DNA of 64,000 bases from contig CACPCG010000002.1 in NCBI GenBank assembly GCA_902632305.1, positions 62,001 through 126,000 of the forward strand, given 5' to 3'. The position numbers and the translations under genes were made by a program. This DNA is from an uncultured Gammaproteobacteria bacterium (GTDB lineage: Bacteria; Pseudomonadota; Gammaproteobacteria; GCA-002705445; GCA-002716945). Below are positions 38,102-47,267 of this stretch, one piece after another; positions within the stretch are counted from its first letter, which is position 1; the number at the start of each line of letters is the position of its first letter. The notes under the pieces were generated by a model. It searched no databases. It was given only the letters and a program-made list of their open reading frames with translations, and had not been told where the DNA came from.

Positions 38102-38107
38102 ATTGTA
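38102..38107 (-). promoter_or_regulatory. Candidate -10 box for tRNA-Leu (and zapE)
   Basis: On the minus strand TACAAT ends nine bases before the mature tRNA 5' end. The same hexamer precedes tRNA-Arg (3606-3611). No clear -35. If real, it also supplies transcription to zapE, which has no other room for a promoter. Confidence 0.35.
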
Positions 38108-38150
38108 ACAAATAAGAAATTAATTAAAAAACTATGTTATATTTTAACAT

Positions 38151-38354
38151 ATGAATGGATTTAGTTCTTACTGGCTATGGATAGGGATAATCTCAATAAT
38201 TGTTGTGGTCTACATAATTAAACAAATAAAACTCGAGAGAGAGATAGCGCTACGTGACACTACACTTGAGGGTCTTGAGGAAAAACTCAAAAAACATAAG
38301 CTCGTTGGTGGTAGACACAAACGCACAAATAAGAAAAATCCGCCTATAGTTTAA
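38151..38354 (+). CDS. Small single-pass membrane protein
   Basis: 67 residues. One transmembrane helix near 7-25 (YWLWIGIISIIVVVYII), then a charged helix (LEREIALRDTTLEGLEEKL) and a very basic tail (GGRHKRTNKKN). No family recognised. There is no Shine-Dalgarno; the ATG follows a short palindrome (ATGTTA/TAACAT) just upstream. The stop codon overlaps that of the convergent gene within a single TTAA. Confidence 0.55.
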   Translation: MNGFSSYWLWIGIISIIVVVYIIKQIKLEREIALRDTTLEGLEEKLKKHKLVGGRHKRTNKKNPPIV

Positions 38355-38794
38355 TTGGTTTGTTCTTTAGCAAGCTGAGCTTTTTTTGCCATCTCTGGCG
38401 TATAAGCTTCACCCGACCATAACATTTCATAAACTATTTCTTCATTTCCATTTTCACAAATATCTATGACTCTCTTAAATAGAGGTTGAAAAGTATCACT
38501 TTTGTGTGATTGCTCATGATCTTCATAGGATTTCCAAAAAGTAATGATTAGTGCTTCTCGACCTTGAAGATCTGAACCTAATGCTTTTCCTACATTACTT
38601 CCTTCATTGGAAATTTGACCACTATTAAGGACCACCATACCACCTATGAATCCTGTCTCAGAATGGTAAGTTTTCACATTTTCACACATTTCAGCAACTC
38701 TCATCTGAAGATCGTCAGTCGTATAACCATCTTTCATAATGACTCTATTTACTGTTACTATCCCGTCATGAGGGAAATTATTAATTAAACTCAT
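38351..38794 (-). CDS. Dimeric alpha-beta barrel (ABM-like) protein
   Basis: 147 residues. The pattern strand (GIVTVNRVIMKDG), helix, then ETGFIGGMVVLNSG, EALIITFWKSYEDHEQSHKS and the following helix looks like an antibiotic-biosynthesis-monooxygenase-type ferredoxin-like barrel. Members bind haem, quinones or small aromatics; no substrate can be assigned here. No catalytic residue signature is recognised. Divergent from queA across a ~100-base gap. Confidence 0.55.
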   Translation of the reverse strand: MSLINNFPHDGIVTVNRVIMKDGYTTDDLQMRVAEMCENVKTYHSETGFIGGMVVLNSGQISNEGSNVGKALGSDLQGREALIITFWKSYEDHEQSHKSDTFQPLFKRVIDICENGNEEIVYEMLWSGEAYTPEMAKKAQLAKEQTN

Positions 38795-38894
38795 ACTGTC
38801 ATTAAAACAAAATAATATGATTAAATCAATATAAGTATTCTCTAATATACAATTATATTGACTTGACTAATTATCTATATATTATCCCTTAATC

Positions 38895-39929
38895 ATGAGC
38901 AAAACGTCGATTGAAGACTATAACTTTGAACTACCTCCAGAGCTGATTGCCAGTTATCCCAATGAAAATCGGACATCATCTAAACTCCTGCATTTTAATA
39001 GAAATAATCACACGATTAACCATCGTGTATTTTCTGATTTAGTAGATGAGCTTGAGGCTGGAGATGTAATTGTCATGAATGACACAAAAGTAATCCCAGC
39101 ACGATTACAATTACAAAAACAAACTGGCGGTAAGATAGAGATACTTTTTAATGAGAATCTTAGTAATGAAAGATTTACTGTTATTTATAAATCTAATAGA
39201 GTGCCGGCAATGAATTCTGTTATTTTTTTTAGAGATTTTAAGTTTAGAATTGAAAATATTGTTAGCAATATTATTACACTTACTAATTTAAATAACAGTC
39301 ACATATTCAACATTCTAGAAAAATATGGAGAAGTCCCGTTACCGACATATATAAAACGCCATGTAGAATCTTCAGATGGAGAAAAGTATCAAACTGTATT
39401 TGCTAATCATCAAGGTTCAGTTGCAGCTCCAACAGCCGGACTTCATTTTTCTCTAGATATGATTAATCAGCTTATTAAAAGAGGTATTATTTTAAAATAT
39501 ATTACACTGCATATTAGCTATAATACCTTCAAGCCCATAAAAAATATTAATTACACAAAACATGAAATTGGGCACGAAAAATTTTCAATTGATAAAGATG
39601 TTTTTAATTGTATAGATAAAGCCAAAAGTGATAAAAAAAGAGTTATAGCTGTGGGTACAACTGTTACAAGGGTGTTAGAGCACTGCTATTCCAAAAATAT
39701 TCACAACTCAACGTCTGACTATACAAGCCTTTTTATTTATCCTGGTTATAAATTTAAAATAGTAGACAACCTCATTACTAACTTTCATTTACCAAAATCA
39801 TCATTATTACTTTTAGTCTCAGCTTTAATAGGAAAAGATAAAGTTATATCATTATATTCTGAGGCAATAAAAAATAAATATAGATTTTTTAGTTATGGTG
39901 ACTGTATGTTTATCGATAATTCATTATGA
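38895..39929 (+). CDS. queA: S-adenosylmethionine:tRNA ribosyltransferase-isomerase
   Basis: Builds the epoxycyclopentane ring of queuosine from SAM on preQ1-tRNA. YNFELPPELIASYP is the standard start. VIVMNDTKVIPARL, the SVAAPTAGLHFS motif, HISYNTFKPI and NFHLPKSSLLLLVSAL are conserved. 344 residues. It overlaps tgt by four bases, and queF for the same pathway lies at 56608. Confidence 0.96.
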   Translation: MSKTSIEDYNFELPPELIASYPNENRTSSKLLHFNRNNHTINHRVFSDLVDELEAGDVIVMNDTKVIPARLQLQKQTGGKIEILFNENLSNERFTVIYKSNRVPAMNSVIFFRDFKFRIENIVSNIITLTNLNNSHIFNILEKYGEVPLPTYIKRHVESSDGEKYQTVFANHQGSVAAPTAGLHFSLDMINQLIKRGIILKYITLHISYNTFKPIKNINYTKHEIGHEKFSIDKDVFNCIDKAKSDKKRVIAVGTTVTRVLEHCYSKNIHNSTSDYTSLFIYPGYKFKIVDNLITNFHLPKSSLLLLVSALIGKDKVISLYSEAIKNKYRFFSYGDCMFIDNSL

Positions 39930-41026
39930 AGTTCAGAATCAAAAAGAAATGTCACAATGCACGATCAGGTTTATTAGAGCTTCAACATGGCTCTGTAAGA
40001 ACACCGGTTTTCATGACAATTGGCACATATGGCGCAGTAAGAGGTTTATGCAAAAATGATTTAGAGAATTGTAAGACAGAAATGATGTTATGTAATGCTT
40101 ATCACCTTATGAATAACGTCGCTAATATTTGCTTTGATCAGTCAATTTCACTTCACGAATATATCTCATGGGATAAACCGATTTTAACTGATTCAGGAGG
40201 TTATCAAGTTTTTAGTTTGTCATCACTAACAAAAATATCTGAAGAAGGTGTTACATTTAAGTCTCCTCAAAATGGAGATACAATATTCCTATCACCTGAA
40301 AAGGCAATTGATGTTCAAATTAAGTTAGGAAGTGACATAATGATGATTTTTGATGAATGTGCTAAATATCCTTTATCATGGGAATTAACAAGGACATCAA
40401 TGGAATTGTCACTACATTGGGCACGTTTATCCAAAAATTCTAATTATAGTAGTAACCCATTATTTGGAATTGTACAGGGAGGAATGTACGACGACCTTCG
40501 CGAAATATCACTAAATGAACTATTAAATCTCAATTTTGATGGATATGCCCTTGGTGGCCTGTCTGTGGGCGAACCTAATGAATTAAGAGAGGATATTGTT
40601 ACAAATTTTGCGCCTAAATTACCTTTTGACAAACCTAGATACCTTATGGGAGTCGGCAAGCCTCAGGATATTATAAGAGCTGTCAACAGTGGGATTGATA
40701 TGTTTGATTGTGTTATACCAACAAGAAATGGGAGAAATGGGCAGCTATTTACCAACAACGGAACGGTAAATATTAGAAATAAGAAATATGAGAATGATCT
40801 TGAGCCAATAGATTCGGGTTGTCCATGCTTTACCTGCAAAAATTATAGTAAATCGATGTTAAGGCATCTAGATAAATGTAATGATGCGCTTGCTGCGAGA
40901 CTTATGAGTATTCATAATGTATACTTTTATCAAGATTTGATGAGTAGAATCAGAGCATCAATCGAAAATGATAGTCTCGACGCTCTAAGCAAAGATATCA
41001 TAGAGGCTTTTGAGGAAAAAAAATGA
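39926..41026 (+). CDS. tgt: Queuine/preQ1 tRNA-guanine transglycosylase
   Basis: Swaps G34 for preQ1 in GUN-anticodon tRNAs. The catalytic aspartate lies in ILTDSGGYQVFSL. FGIVQGGMYDDLR and the nucleophile region MFDCVIPTRNGRNG follow. Zinc ligands are in CPCFTCKNY and the following histidine (MLRHL). 366 residues. It overlaps yajC by four bases, the standard queA-tgt-yajC-secDF operon. Confidence 0.97.
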   Translation: MKFRIKKKCHNARSGLLELQHGSVRTPVFMTIGTYGAVRGLCKNDLENCKTEMMLCNAYHLMNNVANICFDQSISLHEYISWDKPILTDSGGYQVFSLSSLTKISEEGVTFKSPQNGDTIFLSPEKAIDVQIKLGSDIMMIFDECAKYPLSWELTRTSMELSLHWARLSKNSNYSSNPLFGIVQGGMYDDLREISLNELLNLNFDGYALGGLSVGEPNELREDIVTNFAPKLPFDKPRYLMGVGKPQDIIRAVNSGIDMFDCVIPTRNGRNGQLFTNNGTVNIRNKKYENDLEPIDSGCPCFTCKNYSKSMLRHLDKCNDALAARLMSIHNVYFYQDLMSRIRASIENDSLDALSKDIIEAFEEKK

Positions 41027-41346
41027 ATATAATAGATATTGCTCATGCAGCTCCAACACAACAGGAACCTTCAGCAATTGGTTTTTTATTACCAATATTT
41101 ATTTTAATTTTAATGTATTTTATTCTAATTCGCCCACAATCAAAAAAAATGAAAGAGCATAAACAAATGTTAAATCAAATAAAAATTGGTGATGAAATAT
41201 CAACAGCAGGAGGTATTTTAGGAAAAATAATTAAAGTCGGTGATTCGTTTGTAGAGGTACAAATTTCGGAGGGAGTTCTTATTAAATTACAAAAATCATC
41301 TGTAAGTAAAATCTTACCGAAGAATTCTATTGGAACGATAAAATAG
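41023..41346 (+). CDS. yajC: Preprotein translocase subunit YajC
   Basis: 107 residues with one membrane helix (AIGFLLPIFILILMYFILIRPQ) and the YajC signature RPQSKKMKEHKQML followed by IKIGDEISTAGGILGKI. It associates with SecDF. Its stop directly abuts the secD ATG with no spacer. Confidence 0.94.
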   Translation: MNIIDIAHAAPTQQEPSAIGFLLPIFILILMYFILIRPQSKKMKEHKQMLNQIKIGDEISTAGGILGKIIKVGDSFVEVQISEGVLIKLQKSSVSKILPKNSIGTIK

Positions 41347-43131
41347 ATGACGACATATCCAAGATGGAAATATATTCTTGTTTTATTAGTACTCACGCTT
41401 TCAATAGTCTACTCACTTCCTAACTTTTATCCATCTTATCCATCCATTGAAATTAGACTTGATGATAATGATGGTAAGTTATCTGCTATCATTGAAAATA
41501 ATGAATCTATCATCAGCTCATCAACTCAAGACGGTAAAACAATATTGAGATTTTCGAGTATAGATGATCAGCTAAAAACATATAATATAATTGATAACTT
41601 AGATATTAGCGGAGATTATACATTATTAACCGACACCCAAATTCCTAATTGGTTGAAATCAATCAACGCTTCGCCGATGTTTCTTGGTTTAGATTTGAAA
41701 GGCGGAGTTCATTTTCTGTTACAAGTTGATGAAGATAATATAAAAAGTAATCTTCTAAGAGAGACAGAATCTGATATAAAAAAACTTTTTATTAAGAATA
41801 AATTAAGATTTTCAGATTTCCAAAGGAATTTAGATAATATAACATTTAATTTTTCAGATACTGAAAAATTAAATCAAGCAAATAACCTCATTAATAATTA
41901 TGACAAAAACAAAGATTTAGAGATTGAGTTGGTAAACTCTGAAAATCTTCTAAAAATAATACTTACAGAAAAAATCATAGATTATGATATTAAAAGTTCA
42001 GTATCTAAAAATATATCTATTCTTAGGAATAGAGTTAATGAGCTCGGAGTGTCACAGCCCATTGTTCAAAAACAGGGAAAGAATAGGATTATTGTTCAAC
42101 TCCCAGGACTTCAAGATTCTACGAGAGCAAAAAATATTCTTGGTTCAACTGCAACATTAGAGTTTAGATTAACTAAAGGAACACCAGAGGATTGGTACGC
42201 ATCAAAATTAACTGGTACACCTACAGTTGTTGCATCGAAATTGTACTCTCAGAAAAATGGCGACCCTGTATTGTTGTCCAGAGACGTTATTGTTGCTGGT
42301 GGTGAAATTAAAAATGCAAATAGTGGATTCGATGGATCTACCAATACGCCAGCCGTTTTCGTAAAACTAACAGATTATGGTGCAGCAAAAATGTTAGATA
42401 CAACAAGAGGTAATATAGGGAAAAGAATGGCTGTTGTTTTTGTAGAAAAAAATAGTGAGGTTGTTATAAATATTGCCGTTATAAGAGACGCATTTAGTCA
42501 GAGTTTTCAAATTACGGGCTTGGATGTCTCTGAAGCTAGAGATCTAGCAATTCTCCTAAGATCAGGTGCGCTACAGGCTCCCATGGAGATAGTAGAAGAG
42601 AGGACAATTGGCCCTAGTCTTGGACAAGATAATATCATCTCGGGACAAAATTCAATGTATCTTGGATTAGCTTTAGTTGCATTATTTATGATATTCTATT
42701 ATCGAACATTTGGTCTAGTTGCGATAGCTGCACTCTTTGCAAACATTTTAATTATTATCTCTGTCTTATCAGTTTTTCAAGCTACATTAACTCTCTCAGG
42801 TATTGCTGGTATAGTGCTTACTGTAGGTATGGCTGTGGATGCAAACGTCCTTATCTTTGAGCGGGTGCGAGAAGAGATTTTAAATGGAAATTCGCCAAAT
42901 GCCAGCATTTACTCAGGGTATAAAAAAGCATTTTCAACGATTTCTGATGCAAATATAACTACACTGATAGCAGCAATTTGTTTACTTACTATCGGGACAG
43001 GAGCAGTTAAAGGATTTGCTGTTACTTTAGTTGTTGGTATTTTGTCATCTATGTTTACATCAATCGTAGGCACAAGAGCAATTGTGAGTCTAATATATGA
43101 AAAAAGAAATTCAGAGAGTCTATCAATATAA
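41347..43131 (+). CDS. secD: Protein translocase subunit SecD
   Basis: Proton-driven pull on exported proteins. The membrane helix at the N-terminus, the FLGLDLKGGVHFLLQVD motif near residue 113, a periplasmic region with LRNRVNELGVSQPIVQKQG, and the C-terminal RND-type helix bundle (GMAVDANVLIFERVREE) are visible. 594 residues. The secF ATG overlaps its TAA. Confidence 0.97.
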   Translation: MTTYPRWKYILVLLVLTLSIVYSLPNFYPSYPSIEIRLDDNDGKLSAIIENNESIISSSTQDGKTILRFSSIDDQLKTYNIIDNLDISGDYTLLTDTQIPNWLKSINASPMFLGLDLKGGVHFLLQVDEDNIKSNLLRETESDIKKLFIKNKLRFSDFQRNLDNITFNFSDTEKLNQANNLINNYDKNKDLEIELVNSENLLKIILTEKIIDYDIKSSVSKNISILRNRVNELGVSQPIVQKQGKNRIIVQLPGLQDSTRAKNILGSTATLEFRLTKGTPEDWYASKLTGTPTVVASKLYSQKNGDPVLLSRDVIVAGGEIKNANSGFDGSTNTPAVFVKLTDYGAAKMLDTTRGNIGKRMAVVFVEKNSEVVINIAVIRDAFSQSFQITGLDVSEARDLAILLRSGALQAPMEIVEERTIGPSLGQDNIISGQNSMYLGLALVALFMIFYYRTFGLVAIAALFANILIIISVLSVFQATLTLSGIAGIVLTVGMAVDANVLIFERVREEILNGNSPNASIYSGYKKAFSTISDANITTLIAAICLLTIGTGAVKGFAVTLVVGILSSMFTSIVGTRAIVSLIYEKRNSESLSI

Positions 43132-44045
43132 TGTTCAAACTTATTAGCCAAAATAGTCAATTTGATTTTTTAAGAAAAAGGTTAATTGCCATATCGATAT
43201 CAGCTTTTTTAATTGTTGTAAGTATTATAAGTTTTGCAACTCAAGGTCTCAATTATGGAATTGATTTTTCAAGTGGATACATTATACAACTGGAATTTGA
43301 AGAAGATATTAAAATAGAAAAAATAAAAGATAATCTTCTTCAAAACAATGTTGATGATGCTATTGTTCAATACTATGGGAGTAATGATGAGGTCATCATC
43401 AAACTACAAGAGTCAGCTTCATATAATCAGAATAATATAAATAGCATCATTAAAAAATCATTTAATGATACTCCTTTCAAGATTCAGAAGCTAGATTTTG
43501 TTGGTTCACAAGTCGGACAAGAATTAAGAGATAAAGGTGAATGGGCAATGCTAGTAGCACTGCTAAGTATATTAGTATACATCGGATTTAGATTTGAGTT
43601 CATATATGGAATTGGGGCAATTCTAGCACTCATTCATGATGTCATTATTACATTGGGACTATTCTCTTTATTTAGACTAGGATTTGATTTAAGTGTTCTC
43701 TCTGCAATACTTGCTGTGATTGGTTATTCTCTCAATGATACAATTGTTGTCTATGATCGAATTAGAGAAAATTCTTCAGAAATGTTTGGAAGAGAACCAA
43801 TAGAGATATTGAATAAATCAATTAATCAGACACTATCGAGGACGATTATCACATCAGTAACCACATTGTTTGTTTTAATTTCACTTTTAGTATTTGGTGG
43901 ACCAGCAGTATCATTATTTTCAATCGCAATGATTATTGGCATAATAATCGGGACATACTCGTCTGTTTATATTGCAGGAACTAGCCTTTATTTCTTAAAT
44001 GCTCTCGAGAAAACTGAAGAGGAAGATACTAATCAATCATACTGA
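43131..44045 (+). CDS. secF: Protein translocase subunit SecF
   Basis: Partner of SecD. GLNYGIDFSSGYIIQLEF near residue 37, DFVGSQVGQELRDKG, and the RND motif VIGYSLNDTIVVYDRIREN are canonical. Six membrane helices, 304 residues. Its 3' end overlaps the convergent SuhB-like gene by 17 bases. Confidence 0.97.
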   Translation: MFKLISQNSQFDFLRKRLIAISISAFLIVVSIISFATQGLNYGIDFSSGYIIQLEFEEDIKIEKIKDNLLQNNVDDAIVQYYGSNDEVIIKLQESASYNQNNINSIIKKSFNDTPFKIQKLDFVGSQVGQELRDKGEWAMLVALLSILVYIGFRFEFIYGIGAILALIHDVIITLGLFSLFRLGFDLSVLSAILAVIGYSLNDTIVVYDRIRENSSEMFGREPIEILNKSINQTLSRTIITSVTTLFVLISLLVFGGPAVSLFSIAMIIGIIIGTYSSVYIAGTSLYFLNALEKTEEEDTNQSY

Positions 44046-44793
44046 TTACTTTTTCATGTATTTTTGGTCTAGATATAACATCTAGTAATTTAGAGTTATT
44101 CTTCATTTGATATTTACTCATTAGTAGTTTTGATTCTTGGCACAAAAGCTTTATGCCATCTAATATTTTTTCATCTTCATTATTGTGAACAATAAAATCA
44201 ATTTCACCTTTTATTAATGAGATTATGTTGGAAATAAATGAATAATTGTCTACATTCTCAATGTCTGTTTTTTGTCCAAGATTCTGCAAAATATTTAAAT
44301 CATTAGATGAAAAATTATGAATCAATTTATTCTCATCAGGGACTCTAAGGACAATATTCTCTTCTTGTGCCCCATTACCTCTTGATGTGGTAATAAATAC
44401 ATTCTCTGGAATGTTATAGATTAGTGACGCTTCTGGTAAGCCGCACTTTACTATGTCTATGATTGTATAATATGAATTTTGATTATTAATAAAGTTATCA
44501 TATTCATAAATTGGATTGATTTTCCATATGTAATTACTTGAATTTTCTGGCGTATTAGGGAATTTATTCTTAAATATAGTTGAACTATAATTAATATCAA
44601 CGAAATCATTATTTCCTATTTCATATGATTGATTAATGACATTTGTGATCTCAAGGAGGATTGAGTCGTGTAAATTAAAATTGTTATCTTTTTTTAATTT
44701 TTGAAAATGTTTATGACCTTTGAATCGTGATATTATCATTGGTATAGATTTACATGAGTTTTTAGCAACGGTAAGTCTTGGAAACATAGTCAT
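44029..44793 (-). CDS. SuhB-like protein lacking inositol monophosphatase active site
   Basis: Position between secF and trmJ, leftward, is that of suhB. Local matches confirm homology: FPRLTVAKNSCKS resembles the SuhB start, YIWKINPIYEYDNF aligns with the WVIDPLDGTTNF segment, EASLIYNIPENVFITTSRGNGAQ aligns with VAVVYDPMRNELFTATRGQGAQ, and IKGEIDFIV with AAGRVDGFF. The metal ligands are gone: the DPLDGTT segment is NPIYEYD (93-99), the EE pair is absent, and the WD pair is absent. E. coli SuhB works in Nus-factor antitermination without catalysis, so this may be a dedicated transcription factor. 254 residues. Confidence 0.72.
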   Translation of the reverse strand: MTMFPRLTVAKNSCKSIPMIISRFKGHKHFQKLKKDNNFNLHDSILLEITNVINQSYEIGNNDFVDINYSSTIFKNKFPNTPENSSNYIWKINPIYEYDNFINNQNSYYTIIDIVKCGLPEASLIYNIPENVFITTSRGNGAQEENIVLRVPDENKLIHNFSSNDLNILQNLGQKTDIENVDNYSFISNIISLIKGEIDFIVHNNEDEKILDGIKLLCQESKLLMSKYQMKNNSKLLDVISRPKIHEKVISMID

Positions 44794-44820
44794 ATTTTTT
44801 CACCAAGGTAATGATACATT

Positions 44821-45543
44821 ATGTTTGATAATATTAATATTGTTTTAGTAAATACGTCACATCCGGGTAATATTGGCTCGACGGCTAGAGCAATGGGTGT
44901 TATGGGTTTTCAAAACCTAAGTTTAGTGAATCCATCAGATTATCCTTCAGAAGTTGCTACAGCGTTGGCAGTTGGTTGCACCTCTATCTTGGATGAGGCT
45001 AAAGTATTTGCCAAGTATACAGATGCGATAGAAAAAAATAGTGTTAATATTGGATTTTCTGCAAGAAAGAGAAAAGAATCAATTCCGGTAATGATGATAA
45101 ATGAATGTACAGATTATATTCTCTCTAATACTGATTTAAGTTTCAATGTTATTTTTGGTAATGAAAAGAGTGGCTTATCTAATCAAGAATTATTGTTATG
45201 TAATTATATTGTTTCAATACCTACCGGTGATATATACTCTTCATTAAACTTATCATCCGCTGTTCAGATTTTTACATATGAATTATTTAAAAATTGGCTT
45301 ATGAATTCTTCGAGAAAACCAAACCATAAAAAAATTATAGATTTAGCTTCTACTGGAGATAAAATGCACTTTTATGCAAGTCTGACTGAATTGTTAGAAT
45401 CTACGAATTTTATCAATAAAAAAAATCATAAGTCTATTACAAAAAAGTTACATATCCTATTTAATAAAGCAGAATTAGAAAACCATGAGCTTAGTATTCT
45501 TAATGGAATTCTTACGTCGATAAGGAAGAAAATTAATACTTGA
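44821..45543 (+). CDS. trmJ: tRNA (cytidine/uridine-2'-O)-methyltransferase TrmJ
   Basis: SPOUT enzyme methylating ribose 32 of tRNA. IVLVNTSHPGNIGSTARAMGVMGF at the start, VIFGNEKSGLSN and YSSLNLSSAVQIFTYEL form the trefoil knot SAM site. 240 residues. It precedes iscR as in other Gammaproteobacteria, although cysE is missing from between them. Confidence 0.94.
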   Translation: MFDNINIVLVNTSHPGNIGSTARAMGVMGFQNLSLVNPSDYPSEVATALAVGCTSILDEAKVFAKYTDAIEKNSVNIGFSARKRKESIPVMMINECTDYILSNTDLSFNVIFGNEKSGLSNQELLLCNYIVSIPTGDIYSSLNLSSAVQIFTYELFKNWLMNSSRKPNHKKIIDLASTGDKMHFYASLTELLESTNFINKKNHKSITKKLHILFNKAELENHELSILNGILTSIRKKINT

Positions 45544-45568
45544 TAAAATTACTGGGTTATAGGATAAT
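45540..45568 (+). promoter_or_regulatory. Candidate iscR promoter, possibly leaderless
   Basis: TTGATA (45540-45545) and GATAAT (45563-45568) are separated by exactly 17 bases, each five of six to consensus. The -35 overlaps the trmJ stop. The predicted start point, about seven bases after the -10, falls on the iscR ATG at 45575, which would give a leaderless mRNA. I could not see an IscR type-1 operator. Confidence 0.4.
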
Positions 45569-45574
45569 TAGCCC

Positions 45575-46042
45575 ATGAAACTCACAACAAAAGGAAGATA
45601 TGCGATTATTGCTATGGCTGATTTAGTTTTACATTCTAGAACTAATCCAGTCTCCTTGAAAGATATTACAAAACGCCAGCGGATTTCTTTGTCCTATTTA
45701 GAACAGTTATTTTCAAAACTGAGGGAGTCTAATGTAGTTCAAAGTATACGTGGACCTGGTGGAGGTTATATATTGGGAAGGGATTCTTCTGAGATAAGCT
45801 TACTTGATATCATAACGGCTGTTGATGAGAAAATTGATCAAACTCAATGTGGTGGTGCAATGAACTGTAACAAAGATAAACCATGTCTAACTCATTATAT
45901 ATGGACAGAACTAAATGAGAAAATTAGTCAGTATATGAGCGACATTACTTTGAGCGATATTGCAACCAGGGAAGATGTTAAAAATATCATGATTTTTAGG
46001 GAGAATGAAAATGTCAGCAATCATCAAAGACAAAAAAAATAA
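45575..46042 (+). CDS. iscR: Fe-S cluster regulator IscR
   Basis: Rrf2-family repressor of the isc operon. The winged helix starts [17 protein letters not shown]. The recognition segment includes [29 protein letters not shown]. Three cluster-ligating cysteines with the C-x5-C-x5-C pattern ([16 protein letters not shown]) are followed by the fourth-ligand histidine. 155 residues. It overlaps iscS by 32 bases. Confidence 0.95.
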   Translation: MKLTTKGRYAIIAMADLVLHSRTNPVSLKDITKRQRISLSYLEQLFSKLRESNVVQSIRGPGGGYILGRDSSEISLLDIITAVDEKIDQTQCGGAMNCNKDKPCLTHYIWTELNEKISQYMSDITLSDIATREDVKNIMIFRENENVSNHQRQKK

Positions 46043-47258
46043 TTTAAGTGTACCAATCTATCTAGATTATTCGTCTACAACACCTGTAGATGAGAGAGTT
46101 GCAGCTAAAATGGCAGAATGCCTTACAAAGGAGGGCGTTTTTGGAAATCCTGCATCTAGGTCGCATTCGTATGGGTGGGATAGCGAAAAGTTGATTGACG
46201 AAGCAAGGCAAAATGTTGCAAATCTTATTAATGCTGATAAGAGAGAAATTATATGGACTAGCGGCGCTACAGAATCTGATAACCTTGCAATTAAAGGCGC
46301 GGCACATTTTTATAAAGACAGAGGAAATCATTTAATTACCTTATCAACAGAGCACAAAGCTGTATTAGATACCATGAGACATTTAGAATCTGAGGGTTTT
46401 GATGTGACTTATCTCGATCCACAGGATAATGGATTGGTTAATATTGAAGAACTTAAAAATGCAATAACAGATCAAACTATTTTGATTTCTATTATGCATG
46501 TAAATAATGAAATAGGGGTCATTCAAGATTTAGAGACAATTGGGAAGTTATGTAGGGAAAACAAAATAATATTTCATGTAGATGCAGCTCAAAGCCCAGG
46601 GAAAGTTAAAATGGATGTTGATAAATTCAATGTTGATTTATTAGCACTATCAGCTCACAAAGCATACGGACCCAAAGGAATAGGAGCGTTATATGTTAGA
46701 CGTAAGCCGAGAGTAAGATTAGAAGCTCAAATGCATGGAGGCGGCCATGAGCGTGGTTTTAGGTCCGGCACACTCCCAACCCATCAGATAGTTGGTATGG
46801 GAGAAGCATTCCGTTTAGCAGATATTGAAATGGAAGAGGATAATAAAAGAATCAAGAAGTTAAGAGATAAACTTTGGAATGGATTCAAAGATATGGAAGA
46901 AGTGTATCTTAATGGAGATTTAAATCAGCGCATTCCAGGTAACTTAAATGTAAGCTTTAATTTTATTGAAGGAGAAAGCTTGATAATGGCAGTAAAAGAT
47001 ATGGCTGTATCATCTGGATCCGCATGTACATCAGCAAGTTTAGAGCCAAGTTATGTTCTCAGAGCTTTAGGTAGAGATGATGAGTTAGCTCATAGCTCTA
47101 TCAGACTCACTATAGGGAAATATACAACTGAAGAAGAGATTGACTACGCAATTAAGTTAATATCAGAATCGGTTACTAAATTACGTGAATTGTCACCATT
47201 GTGGGAAATGTATAAAGATGGCATTGATTTAAAAAGTGTTAAATGGTCTGCTCATTAG
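46011..47258 (+). CDS. iscS: Cysteine desulfurase IscS
   Basis: PLP enzyme supplying sulfur for Fe-S clusters and tRNA thiolation. [24 protein letters not shown] (PLP-stacking His), the PLP lysine in [14 protein letters not shown], and the persulfide cysteine in [14 protein letters not shown] are present. About 415 residues with a slightly longer N-terminus than E. coli. ATG at 46011 fits the GGGAG site better than 46005. The next gene begins ten bases later and is iscA, not iscU. Confidence 0.96.
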   Translation: MSAIIKDKKNNLSVPIYLDYSSTTPVDERVAAKMAECLTKEGVFGNPASRSHSYGWDSEKLIDEARQNVANLINADKREIIWTSGATESDNLAIKGAAHFYKDRGNHLITLSTEHKAVLDTMRHLESEGFDVTYLDPQDNGLVNIEELKNAITDQTILISIMHVNNEIGVIQDLETIGKLCRENKIIFHVDAAQSPGKVKMDVDKFNVDLLALSAHKAYGPKGIGALYVRRKPRVRLEAQMHGGGHERGFRSGTLPTHQIVGMGEAFRLADIEMEEDNKRIKKLRDKLWNGFKDMEEVYLNGDLNQRIPGNLNVSFNFIEGESLIMAVKDMAVSSGSACTSASLEPSYVLRALGRDDELAHSSIRLTIGKYTTEEEIDYAIKLISESVTKLRELSPLWEMYKDGIDLKSVKWSAH

Positions 47259-47267
47259 GAAATTCTT

